From NCBI GenBank assembly GCA_903916765.1, contig CAIWXV010000028.1, positions 1 through 33,606 on the forward strand: a stretch of 33,606 bases of DNA, given 5' to 3'. The notes under the pieces are model-generated. The model ran no database searches. It was not told where the DNA came from and was given only the letters and a program-made list of their open reading frames with translations. How positions within the stretch are numbered: position 1 is the stretch's first letter; every line of letters starts with the position of its first letter. This DNA comes from an uncultured Dehalococcoidia bacterium. Lineage in GTDB: Bacteria > Chloroflexota > Dehalococcoidia > Dehalococcoidales > Fen-1064. Shown piece after piece: positions 1 to 7,767 of the stretch. The translations under genes were made by a program, and so were the position numbers.

Positions 1-138
1 CCACTGGGTGCCAGCGGTAACAGACTGGTGGGGACTCTGGCCAGAATCCTGAACATGGAGGGCGGGACCTACGGGTTAGCAACTCCGTGTGTTGGTGGCG
101 GTCAGGGGGTTGCGACCATTATCAAGAGAGAAAAATAG
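1..138 (+). CDS. Thiolase (acetyl-CoA acetyltransferase family), C-terminal end only
   Basis: The first 45 codons, open from base 1 to a TAG at 136-138, read as the extreme C-terminus of a thiolase. The visible PLGASG follows where the family has its catalytic GHP histidine, just outside the window. The CVGGGQG motif holds the catalytic cysteine that deprotonates the substrate in acetyl-CoA condensation or thiolysis. The family normally has about 390-400 residues, so some 350 are missing upstream. Whether it is biosynthetic or degradative cannot be told from the tail. A hairpin terminator follows about 20 bases downstream, so this is the last gene of its transcript. Confidence 0.9.
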   Translation, partial: PLGASGNRLVGTLARILNMEGGTYGLATPCVGGGQGVATIIKREK

Positions 139-160
139 CCCTACACTTGTGAATAAGCAA

Positions 161-199
161 TTGAGGCATCTTTTGCGAAGGATGCCTCAATTTATTTTA
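161..199. terminator. Intrinsic terminator between convergent genes
   Basis: A perfect 10-bp stem (161-170 with 181-190, TTGAGGCATC arm) and a 10-nt loop are followed on the plus strand by a T-rich tail at 191-198. It sits between the thiolase end and the leftward regulator end, whose stop it touches, so it may work in both directions. Confidence 0.8.
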
Positions 200-895
200 G
201 CTAAGAATTGTTGGTACCAGTTCGTTCAATGTGATAAAACCTTGCTTGAGAGCGACTACTACCGATTCGGTGCGGGCACCTTCGTTAAGTTTCCGCAAAA
301 TGGATGTGATGTGATTTTTGATTGTTTGTTCACTGATACCTAACTCGGTGGCAAGCTGCCTGTTGAGATAGCCCTGAGCAACATAATTGAGAATCTCTGT
401 TTCCCGTGAAGTCAGCGGCGAGTCCAAAGTTTCCTCCTCGATTTTCCATGATAATTCATGGAATTTGTGTAAAACTTCCATAGCTACTTTTTGACGGATC
501 GAGAAAACTTCTTTGATCAGCTGTTCTCCTTGTGCCACTCGCCATACGGATTCCACCAGTTTATCAGCAGTTACATCTTTGTTGAGAAATGCAGAGGCCT
601 GGGTTTTTAAAGTCTGGAAGAGTTGATTGTCATTATTATTGGAGGATAATAACATAATGCCGATAGTAGGCAGGCAATGTTTCATTCTCCGCACTAGCAT
701 TATACTGGCATCAGTAGCACCATCGATATCTAACAATGCTATGTCCGGTTACGATTCATTAATCTCAGCGAGGACTACATCGGTAATTTCGGCAACGCAG
801 GCGGCTTCGATGTCACTATTGATAGAAAGCGTATGCCAGATTCCCTCTCTCAGCATTGGTTGTTGGCTGGTGATTAATGCCTTTATTTTTCCCAT
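197..895 (-). pseudogene. NarL/LuxR-type response regulator with an in-frame stop codon
   Basis: Read from an ATG at 895, one frame gives a 232-residue NarL-type regulator, except that codon 49 is TAA (complement of 749-751). Residues 1-48 form the first part of a receiver domain. After the stop the frame continues directly with PDIALLDID, where D56 would be the phosphoacceptor, then a conserved Lys in FLNKD and a C-terminal LuxR helix-turn-helix (LTSRETEILNYVAQG and QTIKNHITSIL). The reading frame does not shift, so a single base substitution would explain the break. Translation could restart at a TTG near 736, giving a truncated receiver plus intact DNA-binding domain. A good promoter remains upstream, suggesting recent inactivation, a sequencing error or readthrough. 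Confidence 0.8.
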
Positions 896-1001
896 CTTTA
901 CACCTCACTTTATCATCCGTTCGGGTATCATGGTAGAACTGTCGGGTAATTGTGTATACAGAGACACAACTATTTGCGGACTTTGGTACCAGGTGAAAAT
1001 T

Positions 1002-1030
1002 AATATAAAGTCTATCAAGTGATTTGTCAA
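1002..1030 (-). promoter_or_regulatory. Sigma70-type promoter for the LuxR-type regulator
   Basis: On the minus strand a consensus TTGACA (complement of 1025-1030) is separated by 17 bp from TATATT (complement of 1002-1007). It points at the regulator whose ATG is at 895, leaving a leader of about 100 nt. Confidence 0.65.
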
Positions 1031-1079
1031 GATATAATTACATTATGACAAAAAATTAATAAAATGTTTGTATCGGGTA

Positions 1080-1850
1080 TTACCTGCTTATGCTGAACAG
1101 ATGCAGATACCATGTGATGATGGGATTTCCCCAGATAAGAGCGCCCATTGTGGCAATGGCTAAGTATGGACCGAAAGGTATCGTATCCTTACGGGTTTTC
1201 TTTTTGAACAGGATTAGAGTACAAGCTACCAAGCCTCCTAAAATAATACCTCCGAAAACGGATACAAAAACGTTCGGGAAGCCGGTCATCAATCCGATTA
1301 GCCCTGCCATCTTAACATCTCCCCAACCCATGCCTTTGGAAAGAATGGCAGGGAGAAACAAAATGGCGAAGCCGATAGCACCACCTTCGATGGTGGTGAG
1401 AAAATTCTTAAGACCGGGTTCCGGTATGCATGCACCAATGATTAAGGCAATGATAGCCATAGGATAAACGATTTTGTTCAGTATTAATCCATGTTCCAGG
1501 TCGATGACTGCCAATACAATTAATATACAGCTGTAAAAAAGATTGACTGCCAACTTCGGTTCGAGGCCATATTTCCGGTACAAGAATGCAAATAAGATGC
1601 CAGTGCCGAGTTCTACCCATAATATACGTTGCGGAATTTTTGCTCGGCAGAAGCGACAATGCCCTCTAAGAAAAAGGTAGCTGAATACAGGGAATAGGTC
1701 AATCCAAGACAGCCGGTTATGGCAGGCATCACAGCTGGATGGAGGATTAATTACCGATTTCCCGGCAGGCAAACGGTCGATACAGACATTCAGAAAACTG
1801 CCGATCGCAGCTCCCAGCAGTCCGAAGATAATGATTAACGCAATTTCCAT
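1080..1850 (-). CDS. Prepilin peptidase (type IV leader peptidase, A24 family)
   Basis: An integral membrane aspartyl protease that cleaves, and usually N-methylates, type IV prepilins or pseudopilins at the inner membrane. The 256 residues match the bifunctional form: an N-terminal membrane segment with GSFLNVCIDRLP, then a cytoplasmic domain with two zinc-type CxxC pairs (C40/C43 and C65/C68) typical of the methyltransferase part. The two catalytic aspartates are D117 (VIDLEHG) and D178 (GWGDVKMAG). Several hydrophobic helices follow. The ATG has a good ribosome site (GGAG, 7 bases before). No pilin or pilus assembly gene lies nearby, so its substrates are encoded elsewhere. Confidence 0.92.
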   Translation of the reverse strand: MEIALIIIFGLLGAAIGSFLNVCIDRLPAGKSVINPPSSCDACHNRLSWIDLFPVFSYLFLRGHCRFCRAKIPQRILWVELGTGILFAFLYRKYGLEPKLAVNLFYSCILIVLAVIDLEHGLILNKIVYPMAIIALIIGACIPEPGLKNFLTTIEGGAIGFAILFLPAILSKGMGWGDVKMAGLIGLMTGFPNVFVSVFGGIILGGLVACTLILFKKKTRKDTIPFGPYLAIATMGALIWGNPIITWYLHLFSISR

Positions 1851-1991
1851 AGTATTACTCCATTGTGAATGTTTTTCGAATTTACGTCAATAGCCTGCCT
1901 GTAATTTGTCTTTTTGAGACATTTTATGTGTCATAGTACCTTTAACTGATGCATTAGCCATCGGGTGGAGAATACAAAATTACGAGTCTGG

Positions 1992-2007
1992 TATGATACA
2001 TGTCATA
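1992..2007. promoter_or_regulatory. Short inverted repeat between divergent genes
   Basis: TATGA and TCATA arms flank a 6-bp centre in the roughly 220-bp gap between the prepilin peptidase and the rightward Cys-rich gene. It could be an operator, but short dyads like this are common in AT-rich DNA. Confidence 0.25.
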
Positions 2008-2070
2008 GTTTATCTCGTCATATTCCTTTAAAATATTTTTGCGTGTCAGGAATTGACAGGAGTTATTTAT

Positions 2071-2313
2071 GTGTACAGCAAATGCCCGGGACAGGATATG
2101 CGGAAACTGCGGGTAGAATTATATAAATGTCAGCAGCGTGGGGCCGGTGTAGAGATATTTTCAGATGAGACCAGAGCACGTTGCCAGAAGTGTGGCACGA
2201 TGGTCTTCAAAGAAAAAATGCCTTCATGTATCGAATGGTGTGCTTCAGCACGTCAATGTCTTGGTGAAGAACGCTGGAAGCAATTGATGGAGAAAAATAT
2301 CCCTGGACCATAA
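2071..2313 (+). CDS. Small Cys-rich, zinc-ribbon-like protein of unknown function
   Basis: Eighty residues. I chose the GTG at 2071 because a GGAG ribosome site lies 8 bases upstream; an upstream in-frame TTG at 2053 lies before that site. The protein has CQKCG in the middle and CIEWCASARQC near the C-terminus, suggesting bound metal, plus one earlier Cys in CQQRG. That position looks like a former CxxC in which the second Cys is Arg, so the first knuckle may be broken. The next gene is a Crp/Fnr regulator, followed by a ferredoxin and another Cys-rich protein, which suggests a redox or metal theme. I cannot assign a function. Confidence 0.7.
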   Translation: MYSKCPGQDMRKLRVELYKCQQRGAGVEIFSDETRARCQKCGTMVFKEKMPSCIEWCASARQCLGEERWKQLMEKNIPGP

Positions 2314-2338
2314 TAATTAGGCAATAGCAAATCAATTT

Positions 2339-2367
2339 TTGCTCGTATCTTCAGAAGCTGATATAAT
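2339..2367 (+). promoter_or_regulatory. Promoter of the Crp/Fnr-family gene
   Basis: TTGCTC (2339-2344), a 17-bp spacer and a consensus TATAAT (2362-2367) lie about 43 bases upstream of the Crp/Fnr start codon. Confidence 0.55.
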
Positions 2368-2378
2368 CTGACATAACG

Positions 2379-2394
2379 CGAGAGTATATTCTCG
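2379..2394. promoter_or_regulatory. 16-bp near-perfect palindrome, candidate operator
   Basis: CGAGAGTATATTCTCG is palindromic with one mismatched position in each half. It lies just downstream of the predicted transcription start and about 15 bases before the Crp/Fnr start codon, where binding of a dimeric regulator would block transcription. Autoregulation is inference only. Confidence 0.4.
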
Positions 2395-2409
2395 TATTAT
2401 GGCGGAACA

Positions 2410-3081
2410 ATGACTATCAATATCGCTTTCTTAAAATTGGCGGCTTATTTTGCAGTGTTGAGCAATGCTGAACTGGATGTTATCAAGCAAGCTTTCTCCG
2501 AGAAGACTTTTCAGAGAGGTGAAGTTATCTTATGGGAAGGGGAGATGTCGGATGTCCTTTTCTTTGTTGCCGTCGGCGCTGTTAAAATATTCAAGACTTC
2601 GTCACAGGGGAAAGAACAGATTCTCAGTATTGCCCGACCTGGAGACGCTCTTAACGATATTTCGATTTTCGATGGCAAAACAAACCCTGTAAGTGCTCAA
2701 GCATTGGGTCCCGTTACCATTTATGGAATAAAGCGAGAGAGGCTTCAAATTGTATTCCAACAGAATCCGGAATTAACTCTGAATGCCATTAAGGTCTTGG
2801 CTGAAAGAACCAGGCATCTTTTTACTCTGGTTGAAGACCTCTCATTTCGTCATGTGCTTGGTAGGGTTGTAAAAATCTTGCTTACTCATGCTGGAGATGG
2901 CGGTGGTCCTGTCCAACGGTTAACCCAGCAAGAAATGGCGGCGATGGCAGGAACAGCTAGGGAAGTGGTGGCTCGCTCTTTGAAAGCTCTGGAGGAGCAG
3001 GGATATATACGCTTGGAAAACCACCGTATCGTTATCAACGATAAGGAGTCTTTACAAAAGATACTCACAGATACGATTTGA
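2410..3081 (+). CDS. Crp/Fnr-family transcriptional regulator
   Basis: A 223-residue cytoplasmic transcription factor. The N-terminal half is a cyclic-nucleotide-binding fold (about residues 10-125), followed by the long dimerisation helix and a C-terminal winged helix-turn-helix (LTQQEMAAMAGTAREVVARS, about 170-190) that reads DNA. The N-terminal Cys cluster of Fnr is absent, so a [4Fe-4S] oxygen-sensing role is not supported. The effector is unknown; cAMP, haem or a redox signal are all possible in the family. The ATG is preceded by a GGCGGAACA ribosome site. Neighbouring small iron-sulfur and zinc-ribbon-like genes run in the same direction, and a palindrome at its 5' end may be its own operator. 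Confidence 0.9.
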   Translation: MTINIAFLKLAAYFAVLSNAELDVIKQAFSEKTFQRGEVILWEGEMSDVLFFVAVGAVKIFKTSSQGKEQILSIARPGDALNDISIFDGKTNPVSAQALGPVTIYGIKRERLQIVFQQNPELTLNAIKVLAERTRHLFTLVEDLSFRHVLGRVVKILLTHAGDGGGPVQRLTQQEMAAMAGTAREVVARSLKALEEQGYIRLENHRIVINDKESLQKILTDTI

Positions 3082-3147
3082 GACAAATGTTACAGACAAA
3101 TATTTTATTTATTTATACAGTAGTAGTGTACTTGGAGGCAAACTGAA

Positions 3148-3369
3148 TTGACTGAAATGCCCTCGATTGACAAGAAGAAGTGTAATCGATGCGGACTCTG
3201 TGTCAGTGTTTGCGGTTGTGGTGCTATTGTGATGGTCAATAATGTCGTTACGATTATTGAGACCGAAGATTGCCATTGGTGTACTACTTGCGAAGCTGTT
3301 TGTCCTACCGGTGCTCTTACTTGCTCATTTGAAATTGTCATTGAAGAATCCCCAAAAACCGATTCATAA
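3148..3369 (+). CDS. 2[4Fe-4S] ferredoxin-like protein
   Basis: Seventy-three residues with two cluster motifs: C12, C15, C18, C22 and C42, C45, C48, C52. The second is a textbook CxxCxxCxxxCP. In the first, the Pro after the fourth Cys is replaced by Gly, followed by an extra Cys (CGCG). The expected role is soluble low-potential electron transfer. I chose TTG at 3148 because GGAGG lies 9 bases upstream; the next Met, three codons later, would be too far from it. The C-terminus is acidic. The partner enzyme is not evident from the neighbours. Confidence 0.85.
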   Translation: MTEMPSIDKKKCNRCGLCVSVCGCGAIVMVNNVVTIIETEDCHWCTTCEAVCPTGALTCSFEIVIEESPKTDS

Positions 3370-3512
3370 CTTCGATTTCTCAAATATCTCCGGTAATATT
3401 TCCATTTTGCCATCCCCCTAGAATGAGACCATTGTCACATACACCACGCAACTATTTGGGTAAAATTCCGTTACAAGATGTTGGTGAATTCGTGATAAAG
3501 GGGGTGGTTGAT

Positions 3513-3704
3513 ATGTTGCATTGGAAATTAAAGGCTTGCACCCGTTGCGGGGGCGACTTATTCATGGATAAAGATATTGACTGCTGGTTCGAGCAATGTT
3601 TGCAGTGCAGTTATCGTAAAGAACTCAAAGATATCATGGAATTTAAGAGACACCTCATACCTGTCGGTGGCAGTCGTACACTTGCTGAGGATGAAGAGTT
3701 CTAG
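3513..3704 (+). CDS. Small zinc-ribbon-like protein of unknown function
   Basis: Sixty-three residues with two Cys pairs, CTRCGG and CLQC, spaced as in a zinc ribbon, around an acidic and aromatic stretch (DIDCWFEQ). The ATG at 3513 is chosen because a GGGGGTGG ribosome site precedes it. The same frame stays open upstream to 3423, but that extension looks non-coding. I do not recognise a function. It follows the ferredoxin and faces the same way. Confidence 0.65.
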   Translation: MLHWKLKACTRCGGDLFMDKDIDCWFEQCLQCSYRKELKDIMEFKRHLIPVGGSRTLAEDEEF

Positions 3705-3782
3705 AAAGAGAGGCGAGACAAATCATCAGCCCTTGCGTTTTGGTATATAATATTGGGTATTATTCCTGCCGGAAGGAAACGG

Positions 3783-4274
3783 ATGATACCTGAAATAAGA
3801 AAGGCAATTCTTTCGGATGTACCTGCAATCACTGAGATATATAACGAGGCGATTCTGACCACCGATGCCTCATTCGATGTTGAGCCGAAGACACTTGAAT
3901 CGCAAAATAAGTGGTTCGGAGAACACGGCTCGAAAAATCCGATTCTTGTTGCTGAGATAGATGATAAAGTTGTGGGTTGGGTTTCTCTCAGCCGATGGTC
4001 TGACCGTTGTGCTTATTCGGATACCGCTGAAATTTCCTTATATATTAAAGATGGGTTTCGAAATCGCGGCATCGGAAAGAAACTGATGCGGGCTATCCTT
4101 GCTGAGGGTGAAAAAGTAGGTTTACATACCGTTATCTCTAGAATCACCGGCAACAATAATATCAGTATCCGCCTTCACGAGGAATTTGGTTTTGAAAATA
4201 TCGGCGTGATGAGAGAAGTCGGTAAAAAGTTTGGGAAATTACTCGATGTTTGCATGATGCAGAAAATCTATTAA
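3783..4274 (+). CDS. GNAT-family N-acetyltransferase, phosphinothricin acetyltransferase-like
   Basis: A 163-residue acetyl-CoA-dependent N-acetyltransferase. The start IRKAILSDVPAITEIYNEAI and the pyrophosphate-binding loop RNRGIG (motif A, about residue 95) are typical, and the ending with LHEEFGF fits the Pat/Bar/YwnH subgroup. Members of this subgroup acetylate small amines such as phosphinothricin or methionine sulfone; the physiological substrate is often unknown, and no resistance role can be claimed here. ATG 3783 follows a GGAAGG ribosome site; an in-frame TTG 30 bases upstream has none. Confidence 0.85.
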   Translation: MIPEIRKAILSDVPAITEIYNEAILTTDASFDVEPKTLESQNKWFGEHGSKNPILVAEIDDKVVGWVSLSRWSDRCAYSDTAEISLYIKDGFRNRGIGKKLMRAILAEGEKVGLHTVISRITGNNNISIRLHEEFGFENIGVMREVGKKFGKLLDVCMMQKIY

Positions 4275-4316
4275 CCACACCGATAGTATAAAACGGCTAT
4301 TCGGATTTTGACTTAT

Positions 4317-4946
4317 CTAGAATCGGTCTTTCAGATTTTTACGTTGTACGGCGTGACGCAGGCTGCCTGCTTTTTTATATATTTCTTTTAGTCTCGGTAT
4401 ATATCTGATGAATGGAATTGCTACTGCAATTGCTGAGAAAACTATTCTCTCCCATCCCCAGTGGTAGTGAAGCCATGCTACAAAAGGGAAACTGAGCAGT
4501 CCAATGCCGTAACTGAGAGTCGGGAAGCGTGTAATCAATAGCAGTATTGCGAGAATGCCTAGTCCTACAAAGAATCCGAAGGGGAACATCACGTAGATAA
4601 GTACGCCCACGGCAGTTGCGCCGCCTTTCCCGCCGCGGAACTTCAAAAAGATTGGGAAGTTATGTCCCAGTATCACTATTATGCCGGTAGCCAAATAGGC
4701 AGGTTCAGGTATGTTTAAAAGGTTTGCAATTACCATGGCAAGGACACCCTTGCCGATATCGATTGCTAATGTTAAGAAACCCCACCAAAACCCGACATTG
4801 TAGAAGACATTCATTGCTCCCATGTTTCTACTGCCGACATTACGTATGTCCGTCCCTGTTTTGAAACGGCCGACGATATAGGCAGTCGGAATGGAACCCA
4901 ACAAATAGGCGATAATTAAAGTGACGACAATTAAAAATGCGGTCAC
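4317..4946 (-). CDS. plsY: Acyl-phosphate:glycerol-3-phosphate acyltransferase PlsY
   Basis: An integral membrane enzyme that moves an acyl group from acyl-phosphate to sn-glycerol 3-phosphate, the first committed step of phospholipid synthesis. The 209 residues carry the family blocks LLGSIPTAYIVG near the N-terminus, GSRNMGAMN (about 39-47), a DIGKG block and GHNFPIFLKFRGGKGGAT (about 94-111), with about six or seven hydrophobic segments. The middle block is unusual: most PlsY have GSGN(P/L)GATN, whereas here Gly is Arg and Thr is Met. It may be a divergent PlsY or a paralog. It stands alone with its own promoter. Confidence 0.88.
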   Translation of the reverse strand: MTAFLIVVTLIIAYLLGSIPTAYIVGRFKTGTDIRNVGSRNMGAMNVFYNVGFWWGFLTLAIDIGKGVLAMVIANLLNIPEPAYLATGIIVILGHNFPIFLKFRGGKGGATAVGVLIYVMFPFGFFVGLGILAILLLITRFPTLSYGIGLLSFPFVAWLHYHWGWERIVFSAIAVAIPFIRYIPRLKEIYKKAGSLRHAVQRKNLKDRF

Positions 4947-4981
4947 AGTTCACTCCTTCTTTGTTAATATCTTGTTGATTG

Positions 4982-5011
4982 AGGATAGAACATTAGACCT
5001 CTGCCTGTCAA
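4982..5011 (-). promoter_or_regulatory. Probable plsY promoter
   Basis: Consensus TTGACA (complement of 5006-5011) and TATCCT (complement of 4982-4987) are spaced 18 bp apart and lie 35 bp upstream of the plsY start. The -10 is weak (4 of 6). Confidence 0.4.
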
Positions 5012-5080
5012 CAGTATTGTGAAGTGTAGTTCAAAATATACTGTTTCGTTACAGATAGAAAGAATGGTGCAATAGATAAT

Positions 5081-5764
5081 CTATGCAGGGGTGACGAATT
5101 TATAGCCCTCGCCGTAGTCCGTCAAAATGATACGCGGCGGATTGTCTTTCAGTTTGTTTCTCAATCGGCGAACGTATGTTCTGAGCTCATCGGTGTCTGT
5201 ATGTTCTTTGCCCCAAACCTGATAGGCTATTTTTTCGCCGGTCAATGTTTCTTCAGGATTGTCCATCAGGATATAGAGCAACTTGGCTTCCGTCGGTGTT
5301 AGTTTAGATTTTTTATCTCTCAGAGTAATTTCATTGTTTGTCAGGTCCAAAGTAAGTTTACCACGGACAATGATTGGTTTTTCCCTGCCGGTTTTGACGT
5401 TTGTTGCACGACGAGTAACTGCATTGACTCGCGCTACCAGATCTCTCGGTTTGAAGGGTTTAACAATATAATCGTCAGCTCCCATCTCCAGACCTCTAGC
5501 TTGGTCCTCTTCTTTACCACGGACTGTGAGAATGATGGTTGGTACATCTGAGAAAATGCGAACTTCCTGTAGTACTTTGAAACCGTCCATATCCGGTAGG
5601 TTTATATCCAGGATTATTATATTGAAAGAGGAACTCTTTAGAATTTCTATTCCTCTAGTACCTTCAGCCGCTACTGCAATCTCCACTTCTGGCCAGCGCA
5701 GTTGCAAGCAAAGTGCTACTGCCTCTACTATTTCAGGGCTGTCTTCAATGATTAGAACTTTCAA
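5081..5764 (-). CDS. OmpR/KdpE-type response regulator
   Basis: A 227-residue two-component regulator. The receiver domain (1-115) has the acidic pair E7/D8, phosphoacceptor D53 (ILDINLPDMDG) and K102 (DDYIVKPF). A winged-helix DNA-binding domain follows (about 130-225; TPTEAKLLYILMDNPEE and TYVRRLRNKL). The TTG start is supported by AAGGAGG 6 bases upstream. The histidine kinase just upstream, 10 bp away, is only a fragment, so this regulator may have lost its partner and might be driven by another kinase or act without phosphorylation. Confidence 0.9.
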   Translation of the reverse strand: MKVLIIEDSPEIVEAVALCLQLRWPEVEIAVAAEGTRGIEILKSSSFNIIILDINLPDMDGFKVLQEVRIFSDVPTIILTVRGKEEDQARGLEMGADDYIVKPFKPRDLVARVNAVTRRATNVKTGREKPIIVRGKLTLDLTNNEITLRDKKSKLTPTEAKLLYILMDNPEETLTGEKIAYQVWGKEHTDTDELRTYVRRLRNKLKDNPPRIILTDYGEGYKFVTPA

Positions 5765-5774
5765 GCTAACCTCC

Positions 5775-6146
5775 TTATGGTGCAGGGAATAAGGATCCTT
5801 TATTCTGTTTCTCTTCTCCTATCCCCCATATTGGCAGAGCGAAGAAGAATATATTACCTTGTGTGCTTTCGCTTTCTACGCCGATTTCTCCGTGATGCAA
5901 AGTTATTAAACTCTTCGATATGGCTAATCCAAGTCCCAGACCTGAGATACGTTGCCTGTCCTTGGCGTTACCGCCACGATAATAGGCATTAAAAATTTTA
6001 AGTTTATCTTCTTCGCTGATTAGCGAGGCTGAATCTTCTACTTCTACTATCACTTTGTTTACTGCGGCTGATACTCTTATCAAAATCTTACCTTGAGCAG
6101 GTGAAAATTTATTAGCATTAGATAACAGATTGATTAATACCTCATA
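5775..6146 (-). pseudogene. Histidine kinase remnant (ATPase domain only)
   Basis: The C-terminal ATP-binding domain of a sensor kinase is readable from about 6146: the N-box EVLINLLSNANKFSP, then VEVEDSA (G1-like, but the usual DxGxG is degenerate), the F-box region KLKIFNAYYRG and the G2 box GLGLGLAISK. No ATG or GTG precedes the N-box; a TAG lies directly in front of it (complement of 6147-6149). The dimerisation/phosphoacceptor histidine domain and all sensing parts are missing. Intact kinases of this type have at least 350 residues. A short product from an internal TTG at 6083 would lack the N-box. It precedes the response regulator as in a normal pair, so the gene was probably truncated from its 5' side by deletion. 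Confidence 0.8.
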
Positions 6147-6341
6147 CTATATTGTTATCTCACATAATAGTAGTAAAAAAGACTTTTGCATATATTACAA
6201 TAGTAATACAAGCGTGTCAAAAATGGATACTAAGTGTCAGGATTATATCAAAGAAAGTAGATAGTGTCAAATATTTCACAATAATTGTCATTTACTCGTC
6301 ATGGCCGATTCTGTTATCATTAGATTTTATAGGATTGTGGA

Positions 6342-7748
6342 ATGCAGATTAAACTCACTTTTCTCGGTGCGGTACATAATGTTACTGGTTCACGTTTTCT
6401 GGTAGAAGTCGATGGTACAAAGTTTTTAGTCGATTGCGGCTTATATCAGGAAAGAGAATTAAAGTATAGAGATTGGGAATTTTTCCCTGTTTCGCCTCAA
6501 ACTATTGATGCTGTGCTTCTAACCCATGCACATCTCGACCACTGCGGCTATTTACCGAAACTGGTAAGAGAAGGTTTTAATCGACCTATTTATTGTACTC
6601 CTGCTACGGCTGACATCACTGAGATTATGTTATTGGATGCCGCTAATATACAACAGCAAGATACAGAGAATAAGAAGAAACGCCACAAACGTGAAAACAA
6701 AAAGGCTTCTCATCCCGAAATACCTTTGTACACAATCGAGGATGCCGAAGCTTGTTTGCCGTATCTTTCTCCTGTCCCATACAGACATAGCGTTCAAGTA
6801 GGTAAAGATATAGATTTTACTTTCTATGATGCAGGGCATGTGCTCGGTGCCTCGACGGTAAAAGTAAATATTAAACACAATGGAGAACAGAGAGTTTTAC
6901 TTTTCTCCGGAGATATAGGCAGAAAAGCAAGGCCGATCTTAAACGACCCGACCACTTTTGAGGAAGCCGATTATGTTCTGGTCGAATCTACTTATGGTGA
7001 TAGAACATTGGAATCACCGGATAATATGCTTCAGAAGCTTGTCGATGTTATTAATACTACTGTTCAGGCAGGCGGTAATATTGTCATTCCCAGTTTTGCC
7101 CTGGAAAGGTCGCAAGAGATTCTCTACTATCTGAATATGGCACTTAATTCGAAGCTAATTAAACCAATTACTGTCTATCTCGATAGTCCGATGGCAGTGG
7201 ATATTAATAAGATTTTCGAACGACATATCGACCTTTTTGATGAGGATATGCGGCGACTCATCCAACAGGATAAATCGCCTTTTAGCTTTCCTGGTTTGAA
7301 ACTGGTGAATTCAGCCGAGCAATCCAAGGAGATCAACAATTTAAAGGAACCTTCCATTATTATTGCCGGCTCGGGGATGTGTAACGGCGGCAGAATCAAG
7401 TACCATCTTATTTCTAATATCTCGAGGGCAGACAGTACTATATTATTCGTCGGTTATCAGGCGATCGGGACTTTGGGGAGAACGATTGTCGATGGCGCTA
7501 CTGAAGTGAGAATTCTGGGGCAGAGATATCCTGTCAAGTCCCGGATAGTCCAGTTGAATGGATTTTCATCTCATGCCGATAAAGACCAGTTGTTGAGTTG
7601 GCTTTCAAGTATGAAAAAACCACCGCGTCATACCTTTGTTGTACACGGTGAAGAAAAATCAGCTAACTATCTGGCTAATACCGTAAGAGAAAAGATGGGT
7701 TGGGAAGTATCGGTACCTGATTATCTGGAGCAGTATATCCTTGACTAG
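6342..7748 (+). CDS. Beta-CASP metallo-beta-lactamase-fold ribonuclease
   Basis: A 468-residue metal-dependent nuclease of the CPSF73/RNase J superfamily, acting on RNA in the cytoplasm. The metal-binding motifs are HAHLDH (62-67), H166 in GHVLGA and D191 in SGDIG. The beta-CASP cap lies between about 200 and 390 and includes STYGDR, SPMAV and GSGMCNGGR. The closing motifs SSHADKDQL and VHGEE complete the active site. No KH domain is present, unlike the archaeal aCPSF1 form. The ATG follows an AGGATTGTGG ribosome site and a long AT-rich gap that separates it from the kinase remnant. Whether it is an endo- or 5'-exonuclease cannot be told from sequence. Confidence 0.9.
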   Translation: MQIKLTFLGAVHNVTGSRFLVEVDGTKFLVDCGLYQERELKYRDWEFFPVSPQTIDAVLLTHAHLDHCGYLPKLVREGFNRPIYCTPATADITEIMLLDAANIQQQDTENKKKRHKRENKKASHPEIPLYTIEDAEACLPYLSPVPYRHSVQVGKDIDFTFYDAGHVLGASTVKVNIKHNGEQRVLLFSGDIGRKARPILNDPTTFEEADYVLVESTYGDRTLESPDNMLQKLVDVINTTVQAGGNIVIPSFALERSQEILYYLNMALNSKLIKPITVYLDSPMAVDINKIFERHIDLFDEDMRRLIQQDKSPFSFPGLKLVNSAEQSKEINNLKEPSIIIAGSGMCNGGRIKYHLISNISRADSTILFVGYQAIGTLGRTIVDGATEVRILGQRYPVKSRIVQLNGFSSHADKDQLLSWLSSMKKPPRHTFVVHGEEKSANYLANTVREKMGWEVSVPDYLEQYILD

Positions 7749-7767
7749 TCAGAAGTAATCACAATCA

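Noticed and set aside
3105..3413. Long minus-strand open frame over the ferredoxin gene
   Set aside because: The plus strand encodes two perfect iron-sulfur motifs with a good ribosome site; the opposite frame has no motif and is a shadow.
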